DNA from: JAGXFP01 sp039714535
GTDB taxonomy: Bacteria; Desulfobacterota; Desulfobulbia; Desulfobulbales; JAGXFP01
Length of the DNA: 23,393 bases
Reading direction: 5' to 3'
Assembly (NCBI GenBank): GCA_039714535.1
Contig: JBDLJC010000053.1
Location: 1 to 23,393 of the forward strand
The notes below the pieces were generated by a model that worked only from the letters and a program-made list of their open reading frames with translations, was not told where the DNA came from and did not search any database. This document shows positions 1 through 7,831 of this stretch, one piece after another. A program made the translations under genes and the position numbers. Numbering within the stretch: position 1 is the stretch's first letter; each line of letters opens with the position of its first letter.

Positions 1-112
1 ATGGTTTTTGTAGCGCTGTCAGCCAACACCAGGCCGCACTTCACGACCATTGCCAACTTCATCAGCAGTATGGATAAAGCTACTATCCATATCTTTAAAA
101 AGAGGGGTCAAA

Positions 113-128
113 TCTGCTGTTGGCTTTT
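113..128 (+). repeat. Left arm of 16-bp inverted repeat flanking the Y1 transposase
   Basis: The 16 bases TCTGCTGTTGGCTTTT are exactly complementary in inverted order to 1118-1133. The arm sits 28 bases before the transposase ATG and follows GAGGGGTCAAA. REP-associated transposases typically recognise short palindromic repeats beside their own gene, so this is a candidate recognition or end sequence; that role is inferred. Confidence 0.75.
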
Positions 129-156
129 GCGCAGATGTATGCTATGGCTATTGATC

Positions 157-1149
157 ATGTCTAGACCGTTACGAATAGAATATCCCGGAGCCTGGTACCA
201 TGTTATGAATCGTGGGAGGAGAAGGGAAAACATTTTTCTGAATCCCCGGGATTATGAAACCTTCATAAAAGTCCTTCACGAAGCTGATGAAGGGTGGAAT
301 ATCAAGATATCCGCGTATTGCCTGATGTCAAATCACTACCATCTGCTGGTTCACACTCCTGACGGCAATATATCCCGCTGCATGCGGCATATTAATGGGG
401 TTTACACCCAGCGCTTCAATCGGGACTACAAGAAAGACGGTCAACTCTTCCGGGGCAGATATAAGGCGGTACTTGTTGATGCGGACAGTCATCTTCTCGA
501 AGTATTGCGCTATATCCACAGAAACCCATTACGGGCAGATCTTGCTATGGGGGTGAAAGATTATCCTTGGACTAGCCATCAGGGATACATGTCCAATGCA
601 AAGAAATGGGCTTGGTTGCATAAGGATATTTTGTTGTCGATGCTTTGTGAAAAGAAGCGTGGACAAAAAGCTGCGTATATGGATTTTGTTTCCCAGGTTG
701 AATCTGAAGAAATAGAGCGATTTTATTCATTGAAAAATTTGCCGTCGGTACTGGGTAGAGATTCTTTTAAAGAATGGATAAAAGCGAAGTTCAATCATTT
801 GAGCTTTCATAAAGAGATCCCGGAGTCTCGGAATCTGGCTCCAACGGTGGATGAGGTTATTCTTGCTGTGTGCGAGCATTTTAAAGTGAAAAAAGAGGAG
901 ATTGCCGTCTCGAAACGCGGCATAGAAAATTTACCGAGAGATGCAGCGATATATCTTGTTCGTCGGAACTGCCGTGAGACACTTGCCAGAATCGGGCGAC
1001 ATTTTTCGATTAGCAATTACAGTACAGTGAGCAGTGCTATAGAGCGGATTAAAACCCGTAAGAACAAAGATAGAACACTGCAAAAGCAGTTAGATATTAT
1101 AAGGGCGAAAACTCAACAAAAGCCAACAGCAGACTCTTCTTTGAGGTAA
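157..1149 (+). CDS. REP-associated tyrosine (Y1/HUH) transposase with DnaA-like C-terminal domain
   Basis: A single-strand-specific HUH nuclease of the IS200/REP-associated family (330 residues from ATG 157). The open frame extends to base 1, but the family N-terminus (MSRPLRIEYPGAWYHVMNRG) begins at 157. The HUH motif is HYH in SNHYHLLVHT. The likely nucleophilic Tyr is in GVYTQRFNR, followed by the family's QLFRGRYK and YIHRNPLRA segments. The last ~90 residues resemble DnaA domain IV: a VCEHFKV helix, a LPRDAAIYLVRR helix, IGRHFSI and YSTVSSAIERI. Such a fusion could give duplex-DNA recognition, which is inferred. The gene is bracketed by a 16-bp inverted repeat whose right arm lies inside its 3' end. 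It looks intact and could be active or domesticated. Confidence 0.9.
   Translation: MSRPLRIEYPGAWYHVMNRGRRRENIFLNPRDYETFIKVLHEADEGWNIKISAYCLMSNHYHLLVHTPDGNISRCMRHINGVYTQRFNRDYKKDGQLFRGRYKAVLVDADSHLLEVLRYIHRNPLRADLAMGVKDYPWTSHQGYMSNAKKWAWLHKDILLSMLCEKKRGQKAAYMDFVSQVESEEIERFYSLKNLPSVLGRDSFKEWIKAKFNHLSFHKEIPESRNLAPTVDEVILAVCEHFKVKKEEIAVSKRGIENLPRDAAIYLVRRNCRETLARIGRHFSISNYSTVSSAIERIKTRKNKDRTLQKQLDIIRAKTQQKPTADSSLR
1118..1133 (+). repeat. Right arm of 16-bp inverted repeat flanking the Y1 transposase
   Basis: AAAAGCCAACAGCAGA is the exact reverse complement of 113-128. It overlaps the last codons of the transposase, so the repeat constrains the C-terminal residues. The distance between arms is almost exactly the gene length, as expected if the pair delimits a mobile unit. 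Confidence 0.75.
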
Positions 1150-1215
1150 GATCACCTATCTAAGGTGAGAATAATTTAGTTTAGAAAGCTAGGCAAAATG
1201 CATTGGAGAGTGATA

Positions 1216-2028
1216 ATGAGAAAAATCGTAATGCTTTGCGCTATTTCAATCTTACTTACGTCCTGTGGCAGTGATATCCGGAAATTATATACTGATGATG
1301 CAGATACTACGTCCGGTGATGTCGGGCCGTTTGTTGAAACGGCGGATATAATTATATCGGGGCAGACATCTTTTTACGACGGTAATGATAATGAGGTAAG
1401 GATTAGTTTAACTTTTTCACGCAAAGATAGTGTTGGGTCAACACGCCTTAGAATAGGTAGCACCGATCGGCTTATGGCGAGTGTCGATGGGGTTGATTTG
1501 CCAATTCATGAATTCCAAACTGATTCCTGCTCGCCCAATTCTCCGCATTGCGTCTGGATGTATAGTTATTATTTTTACCTCCCAGAAAATTCCGATGGGA
1601 AAGAATTGACCATCGCTTTTGAGCGGCAAATCGGGATAAGTGCCTTGGATACAAGAATTACAATTCCAAACAAGCCTACTTTTATACAACCTGTTCAGGG
1701 TGATGTGTTTTACTTGTCTTTAGATGATTTGGTTCTTGCGTGGCAGCCTGGAGTTCCTGGTGAATATGTTTTGTTGGATATCAGGTCAGATTGTGGGGTG
1801 ATTGACAGAGGGTTTTTATCCGAACCAATTAATTCAATAACTTTTCCAGCGGGCTCTTTTGAACGTTTCTCGTCAGATAAATGTTCTGGCGCAGACTTAA
1901 TGGAACCCGTCGAATTAACTGTTTTTCGTTATCACATCAACCAGGATGAGGTAGATCCTGCGTTTTCTTCAGATAGTGTAATAAGCGTACAAGCTAAGGC
2001 TCAAGTTTCCATTAATTCCTACCCATAG
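1216..2028 (+). CDS. Putative lipoprotein of unknown function
   Basis: A secreted lipoprotein of 270 residues. The N-terminus MRKIVMLCAISILLTSCGSD has a basic start, a hydrophobic core and the lipobox LTSC, so signal peptidase II should cleave before Cys16. ATG 1216 is preferred over the upstream in-frame ATG at 1198 because GGAGAG (1205-1210) lies five bases before it and the lipoprotein signal starts there. The mature part is rich in beta-forming and acidic residues, with Cys pairs around DSCSPNSPHCVW and later DKCSG. I do not recognise a family. The gene is convergent with hrpB, with 57 bases between them and no evident terminator. AT content is higher than in the hrpB region, which with the adjacent transposase may hint at acquired DNA. 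Confidence 0.75.
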   Translation: MRKIVMLCAISILLTSCGSDIRKLYTDDADTTSGDVGPFVETADIIISGQTSFYDGNDNEVRISLTFSRKDSVGSTRLRIGSTDRLMASVDGVDLPIHEFQTDSCSPNSPHCVWMYSYYFYLPENSDGKELTIAFERQIGISALDTRITIPNKPTFIQPVQGDVFYLSLDDLVLAWQPGVPGEYVLLDIRSDCGVIDRGFLSEPINSITFPAGSFERFSSDKCSGADLMEPVELTVFRYHINQDEVDPAFSSDSVISVQAKAQVSINSYP

Positions 2029-2085
2029 AGATATTTCATCCAAATATAATGATCGGCAGGGGTAGCGTTGTCTTTGACGGCAATG

Positions 2086-4599
2086 CTATTGTCCCTTCTT
2101 CCGCTTTGCCCGACTGGTGGCCTGGGCCTCAAGCGGGTTTTCCGGCCAGTAATGTTTGGGGTAGCGGCCGGCCAGTTCTTTTTTGACTTCCCGGTAGGTC
2201 GAGCGCCAGAAGGCGGCCAGGTCCGAGGTGATCTGGATCGGCCGTTGGGCCGGAGAGAGGAGGTGGATGAGGACCGGCAGTTTGCCGCCGGCCACGGTTG
2301 GCGTCTCTGCGCAGCCGAACATCTCCTGGATTCTGACCGGTAGGATCGGTGTTTCACCGGGTTGGTAGCGGAGCTTGATCCGGGAGCCGCTGGGGACTTC
2401 AAGATGGGTGGGGGCCAGTCGCTCCAGTTCCTGTTGCTCCTGCCAGGAAAGCCGGGTCAGCAGGATATCGGCAAGATTCAGTTTTTTTAGGTCATTGAGG
2501 GACTTGATCCCGGTTAGATAAGGTTCCAGCCAGGAGAGGTTTTGCCGGAGAGCTTCATCGGCCACATCGGGCCAGGTGGTAGGCTGCCAGAGGTGAGCCG
2601 ACTGGATTCGGGCCTGGAGTTCCCGGCTTTTTTTCTGCCAGGGCAGGCAGTTGATCCCGGCCTGCCTGATCCCTGCCAACAGACATTGGCTGACCTGCTC
2701 CGGATCACCCCCCAGCCATTTTTTTTGGGAGAGGACCAGGCTGCCGAGGCGCTCTTCCTCGACGGCGGCAACCCTCTTCTGCTCGGCATCCCAACGGATG
2801 ATTTTCTTGTTCTCGATAAGATGGGCATGATCGCTTCTTAGCTCAGTCAGCGATAGCGCTGCGGCCAGAAAGATCCTGCCCTGTTTTTTGCCGGCATCGA
2901 GTTTGGCGGCGACCAGCAGTTCGGCTTGGCCGAGATGATCGCTGGTCGGCAGGATTGCCCCCCGCCCGGAGGCGAGCAGGTGCTGACCACTGCCCGGTTT
3001 TTTGTGGGCGATCCGGTCCGGATAGGCACTGGCCAGCAGGTTGCCCGCTTCGCTCAACTGCCCGGAATCTTTGCTGGTTTTGCCAAGTAGTCGCTGGTAC
3101 TGGCCAGCTTCCCTTAAGATTCGGCGGCAGGCGGCCGGATCACCGCCCTTGGCCCGCACCGCACCTGCCCCGTCTCGTTCAGAAATTATCAGCAGCTGCA
3201 ACCGTTCTTCGATATCACTGCTTTGTCGCCCGGCCTCAGCTTTTAAGGGATCACGATTATTGAGGATCGCCGCCAGCCGGCAGGCCAATTGGCTTAAGCC
3301 CTGTTCCCGGCCCCGGACCAGCATCAGGGCCAGGCGGGGATGGAGGGGGAAGCTGGCCATTTTTCGACCCAAAGGGGTAATAGCCAACTTTTCATCGAGG
3401 GCCTCAAGGTCAATCAGGATCTTTCGGGCCTGGTTGATCTGACCCTGGCGAGGCGGATCCAGCCAGATGAGTTGACCAGGATTACTGACCCCCCAGAGCG
3501 CCAGTTCCAATAAGAGGGGGGCGAGATCGGCGTTGATGATCTCGGCCGGCAGAAAATCCGGTCGTGAGTGATGTTCGGCCGCGGTCCAGAGCCGGTAGCA
3601 ATGACCGGGACCAAGCCGCCCGGCCCGGCCCGCCCTTTGCTCGGCCGAGGCCTTGGAGATCGGAATCGTCTCCAGTCGGGTCAAACCGCTGGCCGGATCA
3701 AAGCGGGGGGACTTGAGCTGGCCGCTATCGACTACGGTAGTGATGCCTTCGATGGTAAGGCTGGTTTCGGCAATGGGGGTGGCCAGGATCAGGCGGCGCT
3801 TACCGCTGACCCGGGCAAAGACCAGATTCTGTTTCTCCAGAGGCAGGTCACCGTAGAGGGGCAGGCAGGCCAGCTCTGTTGCCTTAGCATAATGGGCCTG
3901 GACAGCCCGGATCTCGCCAGCGCCTGGCAGGAAGACGAGAATGTCGCCCTGCTGTTCGGCCAGGGCCCTGTCGATGCCCTTGACCGTTCGGGGAACGATG
4001 AAGTCGGTTGCTTGACGCTCCAGATATTCAACCGCTACCGGAAAACAGCGGCCCTGGCCGGTTATCACCGGAGCATGATCGAGCAGATCGGCCACTTCAC
4101 TACTGGCGATCGTGGCCGACATGACCAAAATCTTCAGGTCTTCCCGCAACTGTCGTCCATCCAGACATAAGGCCAGGGCCAGGTCACCCTGGAGGCTGCG
4201 CTCATGGAACTCATCGAAGATTACCAGCCCGATCCCGCCAAGCTCCGGATCATTCTGGAGCATGCGGATCAGGATCCCTTCGGTCACCACCTCGATTCTG
4301 GTGGCGCGGCTGATCTTGGAATCAAAGCGGACCCGGTAGCCGATGGTCCCGCCGACCTGTTCCCCAACCAGCTCGCTCATTCGGGCCGCAGCGGCCCGGG
4401 CGGCCAGGCGGCGTGGCTCGAGGATAATGATTTTGTGGTCGGCCAGCCAGGGTTGATTAAGCAGGGCCAGGGGGGCGACGGTGGTTTTACCGGAGCCCGG
4501 TTCCGCGGTCAGGACCGCTGCCGGGTTTACGGCCAGGGCCGCCAACAGCTCCGGCAGAATATCATTGATTGGCAGTTCGGGTAAATTAGGCAGGGACAT
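2086..4599 (-). CDS. hrpB: ATP-dependent DEAH-box helicase HrpB
   Basis: A superfamily 2 DEAH/RHA-type helicase (837 residues, normal length for HrpB) acting on RNA or RNP; its precise cellular role is poorly known in bacteria. Visible motifs are Walker A GSGKTT (residues 35-40), the DEFHERS box (129-135) in place of DEAH, motif III SAT, and motif VI QRAGRAGRLGPG. The C-terminal HrpB domain ends with the typical basic tail after HYWPENP. No frameshift is visible. The start is the ATG at 4599, with only a weak Shine-Dalgarno upstream. The small cytochrome gene lies upstream on the same strand, 106 bases away. Confidence in the family is very high. Confidence 0.96.
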   Translation of the reverse strand: MSLPNLPELPINDILPELLAALAVNPAAVLTAEPGSGKTTVAPLALLNQPWLADHKIIILEPRRLAARAAAARMSELVGEQVGGTIGYRVRFDSKISRATRIEVVTEGILIRMLQNDPELGGIGLVIFDEFHERSLQGDLALALCLDGRQLREDLKILVMSATIASSEVADLLDHAPVITGQGRCFPVAVEYLERQATDFIVPRTVKGIDRALAEQQGDILVFLPGAGEIRAVQAHYAKATELACLPLYGDLPLEKQNLVFARVSGKRRLILATPIAETSLTIEGITTVVDSGQLKSPRFDPASGLTRLETIPISKASAEQRAGRAGRLGPGHCYRLWTAAEHHSRPDFLPAEIINADLAPLLLELALWGVSNPGQLIWLDPPRQGQINQARKILIDLEALDEKLAITPLGRKMASFPLHPRLALMLVRGREQGLSQLACRLAAILNNRDPLKAEAGRQSSDIEERLQLLIISERDGAGAVRAKGGDPAACRRILREAGQYQRLLGKTSKDSGQLSEAGNLLASAYPDRIAHKKPGSGQHLLASGRGAILPTSDHLGQAELLVAAKLDAGKKQGRIFLAAALSLTELRSDHAHLIENKKIIRWDAEQKRVAAVEEERLGSLVLSQKKWLGGDPEQVSQCLLAGIRQAGINCLPWQKKSRELQARIQSAHLWQPTTWPDVADEALRQNLSWLEPYLTGIKSLNDLKKLNLADILLTRLSWQEQQELERLAPTHLEVPSGSRIKLRYQPGETPILPVRIQEMFGCAETPTVAGGKLPVLIHLLSPAQRPIQITSDLAAFWRSTYREVKKELAGRYPKHYWPENPLEAQATSRAKRKKGQ

Positions 4600-4705
4600 A
4601 ATAAGATCTGCTTACCAGGCAATCATCGTTACGACAAGGGAGGGCCGGCGAAACTTTGCCTTGCCGGGGCTTGTTTTCTCCCAAACTGGGAGAGGTTGGT
4701 CAGCG

Positions 4706-5107
4706 TCAGCAGTTGTCAAACATGTCCCGGCTGTTTTCCGAAAAGCGGTACAGGTAGTCGTTGACCTTGCGCAGTTGTTCGGCCGTCGCGCTGTCCCAGG
4801 CGCCATTTTTGGCACACTTGGGGTATCTCTGGGTAAAGACCCGGTTCCAGGCCTGGGAGGTCTTTGATTCGGTCCAGAGAAACGGGGCATCCTTGTCATT
4901 GCCCCTGAAATGGCAGCTCTTGCAGAGATTTTTAAAGATCTGCCCTCCTTCGCCATAGCCGCGGCTGTCCCACTCAAGCTGGCCGTCTTTAAGATCCCTG
5001 CAGGTCTGGCTGTTATCATCAAAGCGGTATTCGGGCCGGGCGTTGGCTTGTAATGCAAAGACGGCCAACATTAGAAATGGAATGCTGGCAATGCTTAATC
5101 TTTTCAA
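4706..5107 (-). CDS. Small periplasmic c-type cytochrome
   Basis: A secreted mono-heme protein of 133 residues. I chose the TTG start at 5107: GAGGAAAA lies seven bases before it, and the peptide then opens with a signal sequence (MKRLSIASIPFLMLAVFALQ, cleavage after ANA). The heme motif is CKSCH in NLCKSCHFRGND, followed by a Trp-containing stretch and MFDNC at the end; a distal Met ligand could come from the terminal RDMFDNC. Probably soluble in the periplasm and carrying electrons, with partner unknown. The frame stays open upstream to 5416 and would add an ATG start at 5293 giving 195 residues; that extension contains its own membrane helix and is discussed as a separate feature. Confidence 0.75.
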   Translation of the reverse strand: MKRLSIASIPFLMLAVFALQANARPEYRFDDNSQTCRDLKDGQLEWDSRGYGEGGQIFKNLCKSCHFRGNDKDAPFLWTESKTSQAWNRVFTQRYPKCAKNGAWDSATAEQLRKVNDYLYRFSENSRDMFDNC

Positions 5108-5416
5108 AGAATTTTCCTCTATCTTATATCTTATGGCAAATAGAAAGGCGATGGCGTTGCAAAAAATAACCAGCAGGGTAATAGCAATTTGCCCTACGGC
5201 ATCACAGGCCAAGAGAAGCAGAAGTTTTCGCCTATCTCCTGAGGGGCGTAGCGCATTTTCGGAGTCTCCGCTGTCTGGTTTCCGATATACCATATGTGTG
5301 TCTCTCTTGCAAAAAATACACTGTTCTCCAGAGCATCCCGGCGGGGCGCTTAGCAGCTCGAAATTTTCGTAGGTCTCATTACGTTCACTGTCTGCGTAGC
5401 CATCCCGAGATTTTTT
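5108..5416 (-). other. Start-less, coding-like frame upstream of the cytochrome (CxxC plus membrane helix)
   Basis: This open stretch, in frame with the cytochrome, reads like protein. It has an acidic segment (DSERNETYENFELLSA), a Cys cluster (GCSGEQCIFCK), a basic linker, then a ~35-residue hydrophobic helix (LLLLLACDAVGQIAITLLV and onward) ending in RYKIEEN. There is no ATG, GTG or TTG between the TAA at 5417-5419 and the ATG at 5293, and an A8 run sits directly at the 5' edge. It may be a 5' extension of the cytochrome gene starting at 5293, a remnant of a small membrane protein that lost its start and stop, or chance. It contains one copy of a 24-bp repeat (5125-5148). Confidence 0.4.
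5125..5148 (+). repeat. 24-bp direct repeat, copy 1
   Basis: TATATCTTATGGCAAATAGA followed by AAGG matches 7633-7656 at 23 of 24 bases in the same orientation. Both copies lie in sequence without a firm gene. Confidence 0.7.
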
Positions 5417-5486
5417 TTAAAATTCGTGCTTACGGCTGAAGTTTTTTTGGGGCAATAGTCTATCAGGGTGAGGTCGTCATTGCAGG

Positions 5487-5843
5487 TTAAAAAATATCCA
5501 GCGCTATCTTTAGATCATCGAGTTGGAATGGTTTGATTAACACATTCTCAAAGCCATGTTGGTCAAAGTCGTAGACTGTTTTTTCAAAAGGATTGTTGCA
5601 GCAGGCAATCGCTTTAATGTCAGGGTTGGTCTCTTTGAGCACTTTGAGGATTTCTCTGCTGTCTATCCCGTCTGTTATTTCAAGCAATACGGAAGTATAA
5701 GATTTTTTGTTTGATGAGTTGTTAAAGTGAGCTATTGCCTCTTTATAGTTCCTCAAAAGATCGGCCTCGATGTCCCAATAGTCGAACACCCTGGCCAGAA
5801 AGCTCCTGAGCATCTCGTTTTCCTCGACCACAAGAATTTTCAT
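5487..5843 (-). CDS. Stand-alone receiver-domain protein with degenerate phosphorylation site
   Basis: A CheY-like receiver domain without an output domain (118 residues). The ATG at 5843 is preceded by GAGGAGGGGGGAAAC, an excellent Shine-Dalgarno, so the upstream ATG at 5885 is not used. The fold is recognisable from KILVVEENEMLRSFL, the SVLLEITDG strand, IKAIACC and the conserved Lys104-Pro in LIKPF. The acidic pair is Glu-Glu and the phospho-acceptor position is Glu55 instead of Asp; the switch Thr/Ser is Cys. It therefore probably is not phosphorylated in the usual way and may mimic the active state (inference). The GAF/LuxR regulator lies upstream on the same strand, 205 bases away. Confidence 0.85.
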   Translation of the reverse strand: MKILVVEENEMLRSFLARVFDYWDIEADLLRNYKEAIAHFNNSSNKKSYTSVLLEITDGIDSREILKVLKETNPDIKAIACCNNPFEKTVYDFDQHGFENVLIKPFQLDDLKIALDIF

Positions 5844-6048
5844 GTTTCCCCCCTCCTCAATCCTAGCAATGCATGACAGAATCAAAAGATCAGTATTGAC
5901 CTATTTGTCAGGTTGGCCTGCCAGGCATCTTGTCTGTAAGATAAAAATAATTAAAATACTCCCTCTGTGAGATATATTCTAACACGACAATTGATTGGCG
6001 GAAGGTTGGTTTTTTGGGGAGAGAATGGGTAGTTTATGTAATCTTCGC

Positions 6049-7098
6049 CTAAGATTGATTCAGTACAGAAAAAAGATTTTCTTTCTGGTTGGTAAGGCCC
6101 AGTTTTTTTCGAATGTTGCACCGGTGGGTGGCAATAGTTTGGGTGGAGAGATTCAGGACTTGGCCGATGTCCTTGGTGTTATTCCCTTGTTTTATAAGAT
6201 TTGCCACCCGTAATTCCGAAGGTGATAGTTTATTGAGAAGGCTGCTCTTGGTCGCGGGCAGTAACGGCCTGGTTATATCAATTAGATTTGTTGTAATTAT
6301 TTGGCATAAGGCTTGATGCTCATTGTTGTCCAACTGGTCTCTTAGTTTCTCAAGGTTGGGTAAAATGATTTTTTCCAAGTTGAATTTGATAGTCCTGCTT
6401 ATGTTCTGCTCAATAATTTTATTTTGCTCCAACAGGACTCTTAGTGCGACAACAGTGTCTTCCAATTTTTTGTTTTTTTCCTCCAGTAGAATAGCTTGGT
6501 GTTTTATTTCCCTTTTAAGTTCTTTGTTCAACCTTTCAAGTTTGCTTCCTCCCAGGCGGGTATTGGCTGCTGTCTGTTCCCGGTTCTTTAGTGCAATGCC
6601 TTCCCTGTGATCGCTGGCGCTCTGGAATAGTTCAAGCTCGGCGCCAATCCTGCTAGCCAGAAATTCGCAAAGGGATGACATTAACTTTTGGGCCTTGATC
6701 GGTTGGACGTCCATCAGAAAAAGAAGCCCTTGTAGTTTGTTGTTTGAGGTCAGGATCGGAGCTCCAACATATGATTCAACGTTTTTCTTTATCAGATGGT
6801 CGGGGAAGAGATTTGATACATCTTTGGGATACAGGCAGACTTTGCGATGGAGGATAATCTTCTCACAAGGAGTATCTTTAATGGTAAAAGTGATATTGCC
6901 TGTTTCCAGGCCATTATCCAGGAAAACGTCAGTTTTAATTTTGGCTTTTTCTCCCGGAATAATATGGCCTATAACGATATACTTTGCCGGTATCTCTTTG
7001 AAAATTTTTTTTGCTATTGATTGCAGGAAATCGGCTCTGCTTTGATGAAGGCCAATATCCAGAATCGAATGGATTGTATCAATTAGATTGTTTTGCAT
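6049..7098 (-). CDS. LuxR-type transcriptional regulator with GAF-like sensor and coiled coil
   Basis: A 349-residue regulator in three parts. Residues ~1-155 look like a GAF-type sensor (FLQSIAKKIFKEIPAKYIVI through YVGAPILTSNNKLQGLLFLM). Residues ~165-245 are highly charged, with heptad-like Leu (KLERLNKELKREIKHQAILL), consistent with a dimerising coiled coil. Residues ~288-349 are a LuxR/FixJ helix-turn-helix (LSPSELRVANLIKQGNNTKD, then LSTQTIATHRCNIRKKLGL). The architecture matches regulators in which a ligand-binding GAF or PAS domain replaces a receiver; the ligand is unknown. The start is ATG 7098, with no strong Shine-Dalgarno. The receiver-only protein downstream may be a functional partner (inferred from position only). 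Confidence 0.85.
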   Translation of the reverse strand: MQNNLIDTIHSILDIGLHQSRADFLQSIAKKIFKEIPAKYIVIGHIIPGEKAKIKTDVFLDNGLETGNITFTIKDTPCEKIILHRKVCLYPKDVSNLFPDHLIKKNVESYVGAPILTSNNKLQGLLFLMDVQPIKAQKLMSSLCEFLASRIGAELELFQSASDHREGIALKNREQTAANTRLGGSKLERLNKELKREIKHQAILLEEKNKKLEDTVVALRVLLEQNKIIEQNISRTIKFNLEKIILPNLEKLRDQLDNNEHQALCQIITTNLIDITRPLLPATKSSLLNKLSPSELRVANLIKQGNNTKDIGQVLNLSTQTIATHRCNIRKKLGLTNQKENLFSVLNQS

Positions 7099-7544
7099 GG
7101 GTGTTATTTATAAATACCATCATTGATAGAGTGATGAGCGTTGTTATTACTGGATTTGCCCAGGATTTTTCTTTGTTTATAAAAAATAGCACTGTTTTAA
7201 GGATTAATTATTGGCCTGTCCATCCCGCAGCTCTTTCGGGAATAGGATACAATTTGGGGGGGGTAAGTCGAGAAAGGACAAAATAATTTGCTTCATAAAA
7301 AGACAGGATATTTAGAGCAGACCAAGGAAAAGACCTGCCAAGTAATTGCCCTCTCCCCCCCCAACAAGAACAACTTCTTTCTGTAGATCCAGACTAAAAT
7401 TCAAGCTCTTTCTATCATGGTATAAAAATGCTTTGTTAGGCAATATTGATAAATCGGGTAACTAATGGGGTGGAGAAATACTAGATGCTGTTGGCGCCGG
7501 TTAGAGACGGCAACAGATTAGCCGTGAGGAGGACGTTACCGTTT

Positions 7545-7685
7545 ATGATTCCAAGACAAGTTTTTTTAGATGTTTTTTACGCCTCTGTCATTGCGATTAA
7601 AGGTGAGAAAATCTTTTCCGGGATGGATCCAGTATATCATATGGCAAATAGAAAGGGAAATTGGCGAAAACAATCTTTTTGGTAA
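7545..7685 (+). pseudogene. Remnant of the N-terminus of a second Y1/REP-type transposase
   Basis: The frame starting at ATG 7545 reads MIPRQVFLDVFYASVIAIKG, then EKIFSGMD. Transposases of this family commonly begin MPRQ-x-x-LD and continue with HHVI-x-RGIE-x-x-KIF, so PRQ-x-x-LDV, VIAIKGE and KIF line up with one small deletion. After that the similarity fades, the HUH motif is absent and the frame stops at 7685. It is read as the fossil of an insertion. The match is short and from memory of the family, so confidence is moderate. TGCTGTTGGC, shared with the inverted repeat at 113-128, occurs just upstream at 7486-7495. Confidence 0.45.
7633..7656 (+). repeat. 24-bp direct repeat, copy 2
   Basis: Matches 5125-5148 with one mismatch (A at 7639 against T at 5131). 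It lies inside the apparent transposase remnant. Loose similarity continues a few bases further (TGGCG then AAAA), suggesting two diverged copies of a longer dispersed element. Confidence 0.7.
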
Positions 7686-7831
7686 TATTTGGGTAAAGGG
7701 TGAGGTCCTAAAAATTAATGAACTGAACGGTAGGTAGCCGGACTACAGAGAGCTAACCAGTTTAGAGCGATTCTTTGATTTTCCGGAATATTAATGCAGT
7801 TCGGGGTTGCCACGTTAAAGTCTTTTTGTTC

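Larger units (their letters stand above)
7099..7831. other. Gene-poor interval with transposase remnant and homopolymer tracts
   Basis: No intact gene is supported here. The interval holds a G8 tract (7256-7263) and a C8 tract (7355-7362) that could pair, a decayed Y1 transposase N-terminus (about 7545-7685) and one copy of a 24-bp repeat (7633-7656). Base composition is AT-rich compared with the flanking operon. I see no clear terminator for the mutS-like gene that ends at 7832. Confidence 0.5.

Noticed and set aside
1..156. N-terminal extension of the transposase frame to base 1
   Set aside because: The family N-terminus starts at ATG 157; the extension crosses the inverted-repeat arm and shows no family similarity.
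1152..1168. TCACCT-N5-AGGTGA hairpin after the transposase as a terminator
   Set aside because: A short stem without a T run; too weak to call.
3568..4170. 200-residue plus-strand open frame inside hrpB
   Set aside because: Antisense shadow of the helicase core in GC-rich sequence.
4612..4705. GC-rich hairpin CCGGC/GCCGG between the cytochrome and hrpB as a terminator
   Set aside because: No U-tail follows on the minus strand; it could be incidental structure in GC-rich DNA.
7700..7760. GEMM-like fragment (CGGTAGGTAGCCGG)
   Set aside because: Only the 3' motif resembles the riboswitch; the CAAACC and GACGCAAAGC parts are absent and no gene follows on that strand.
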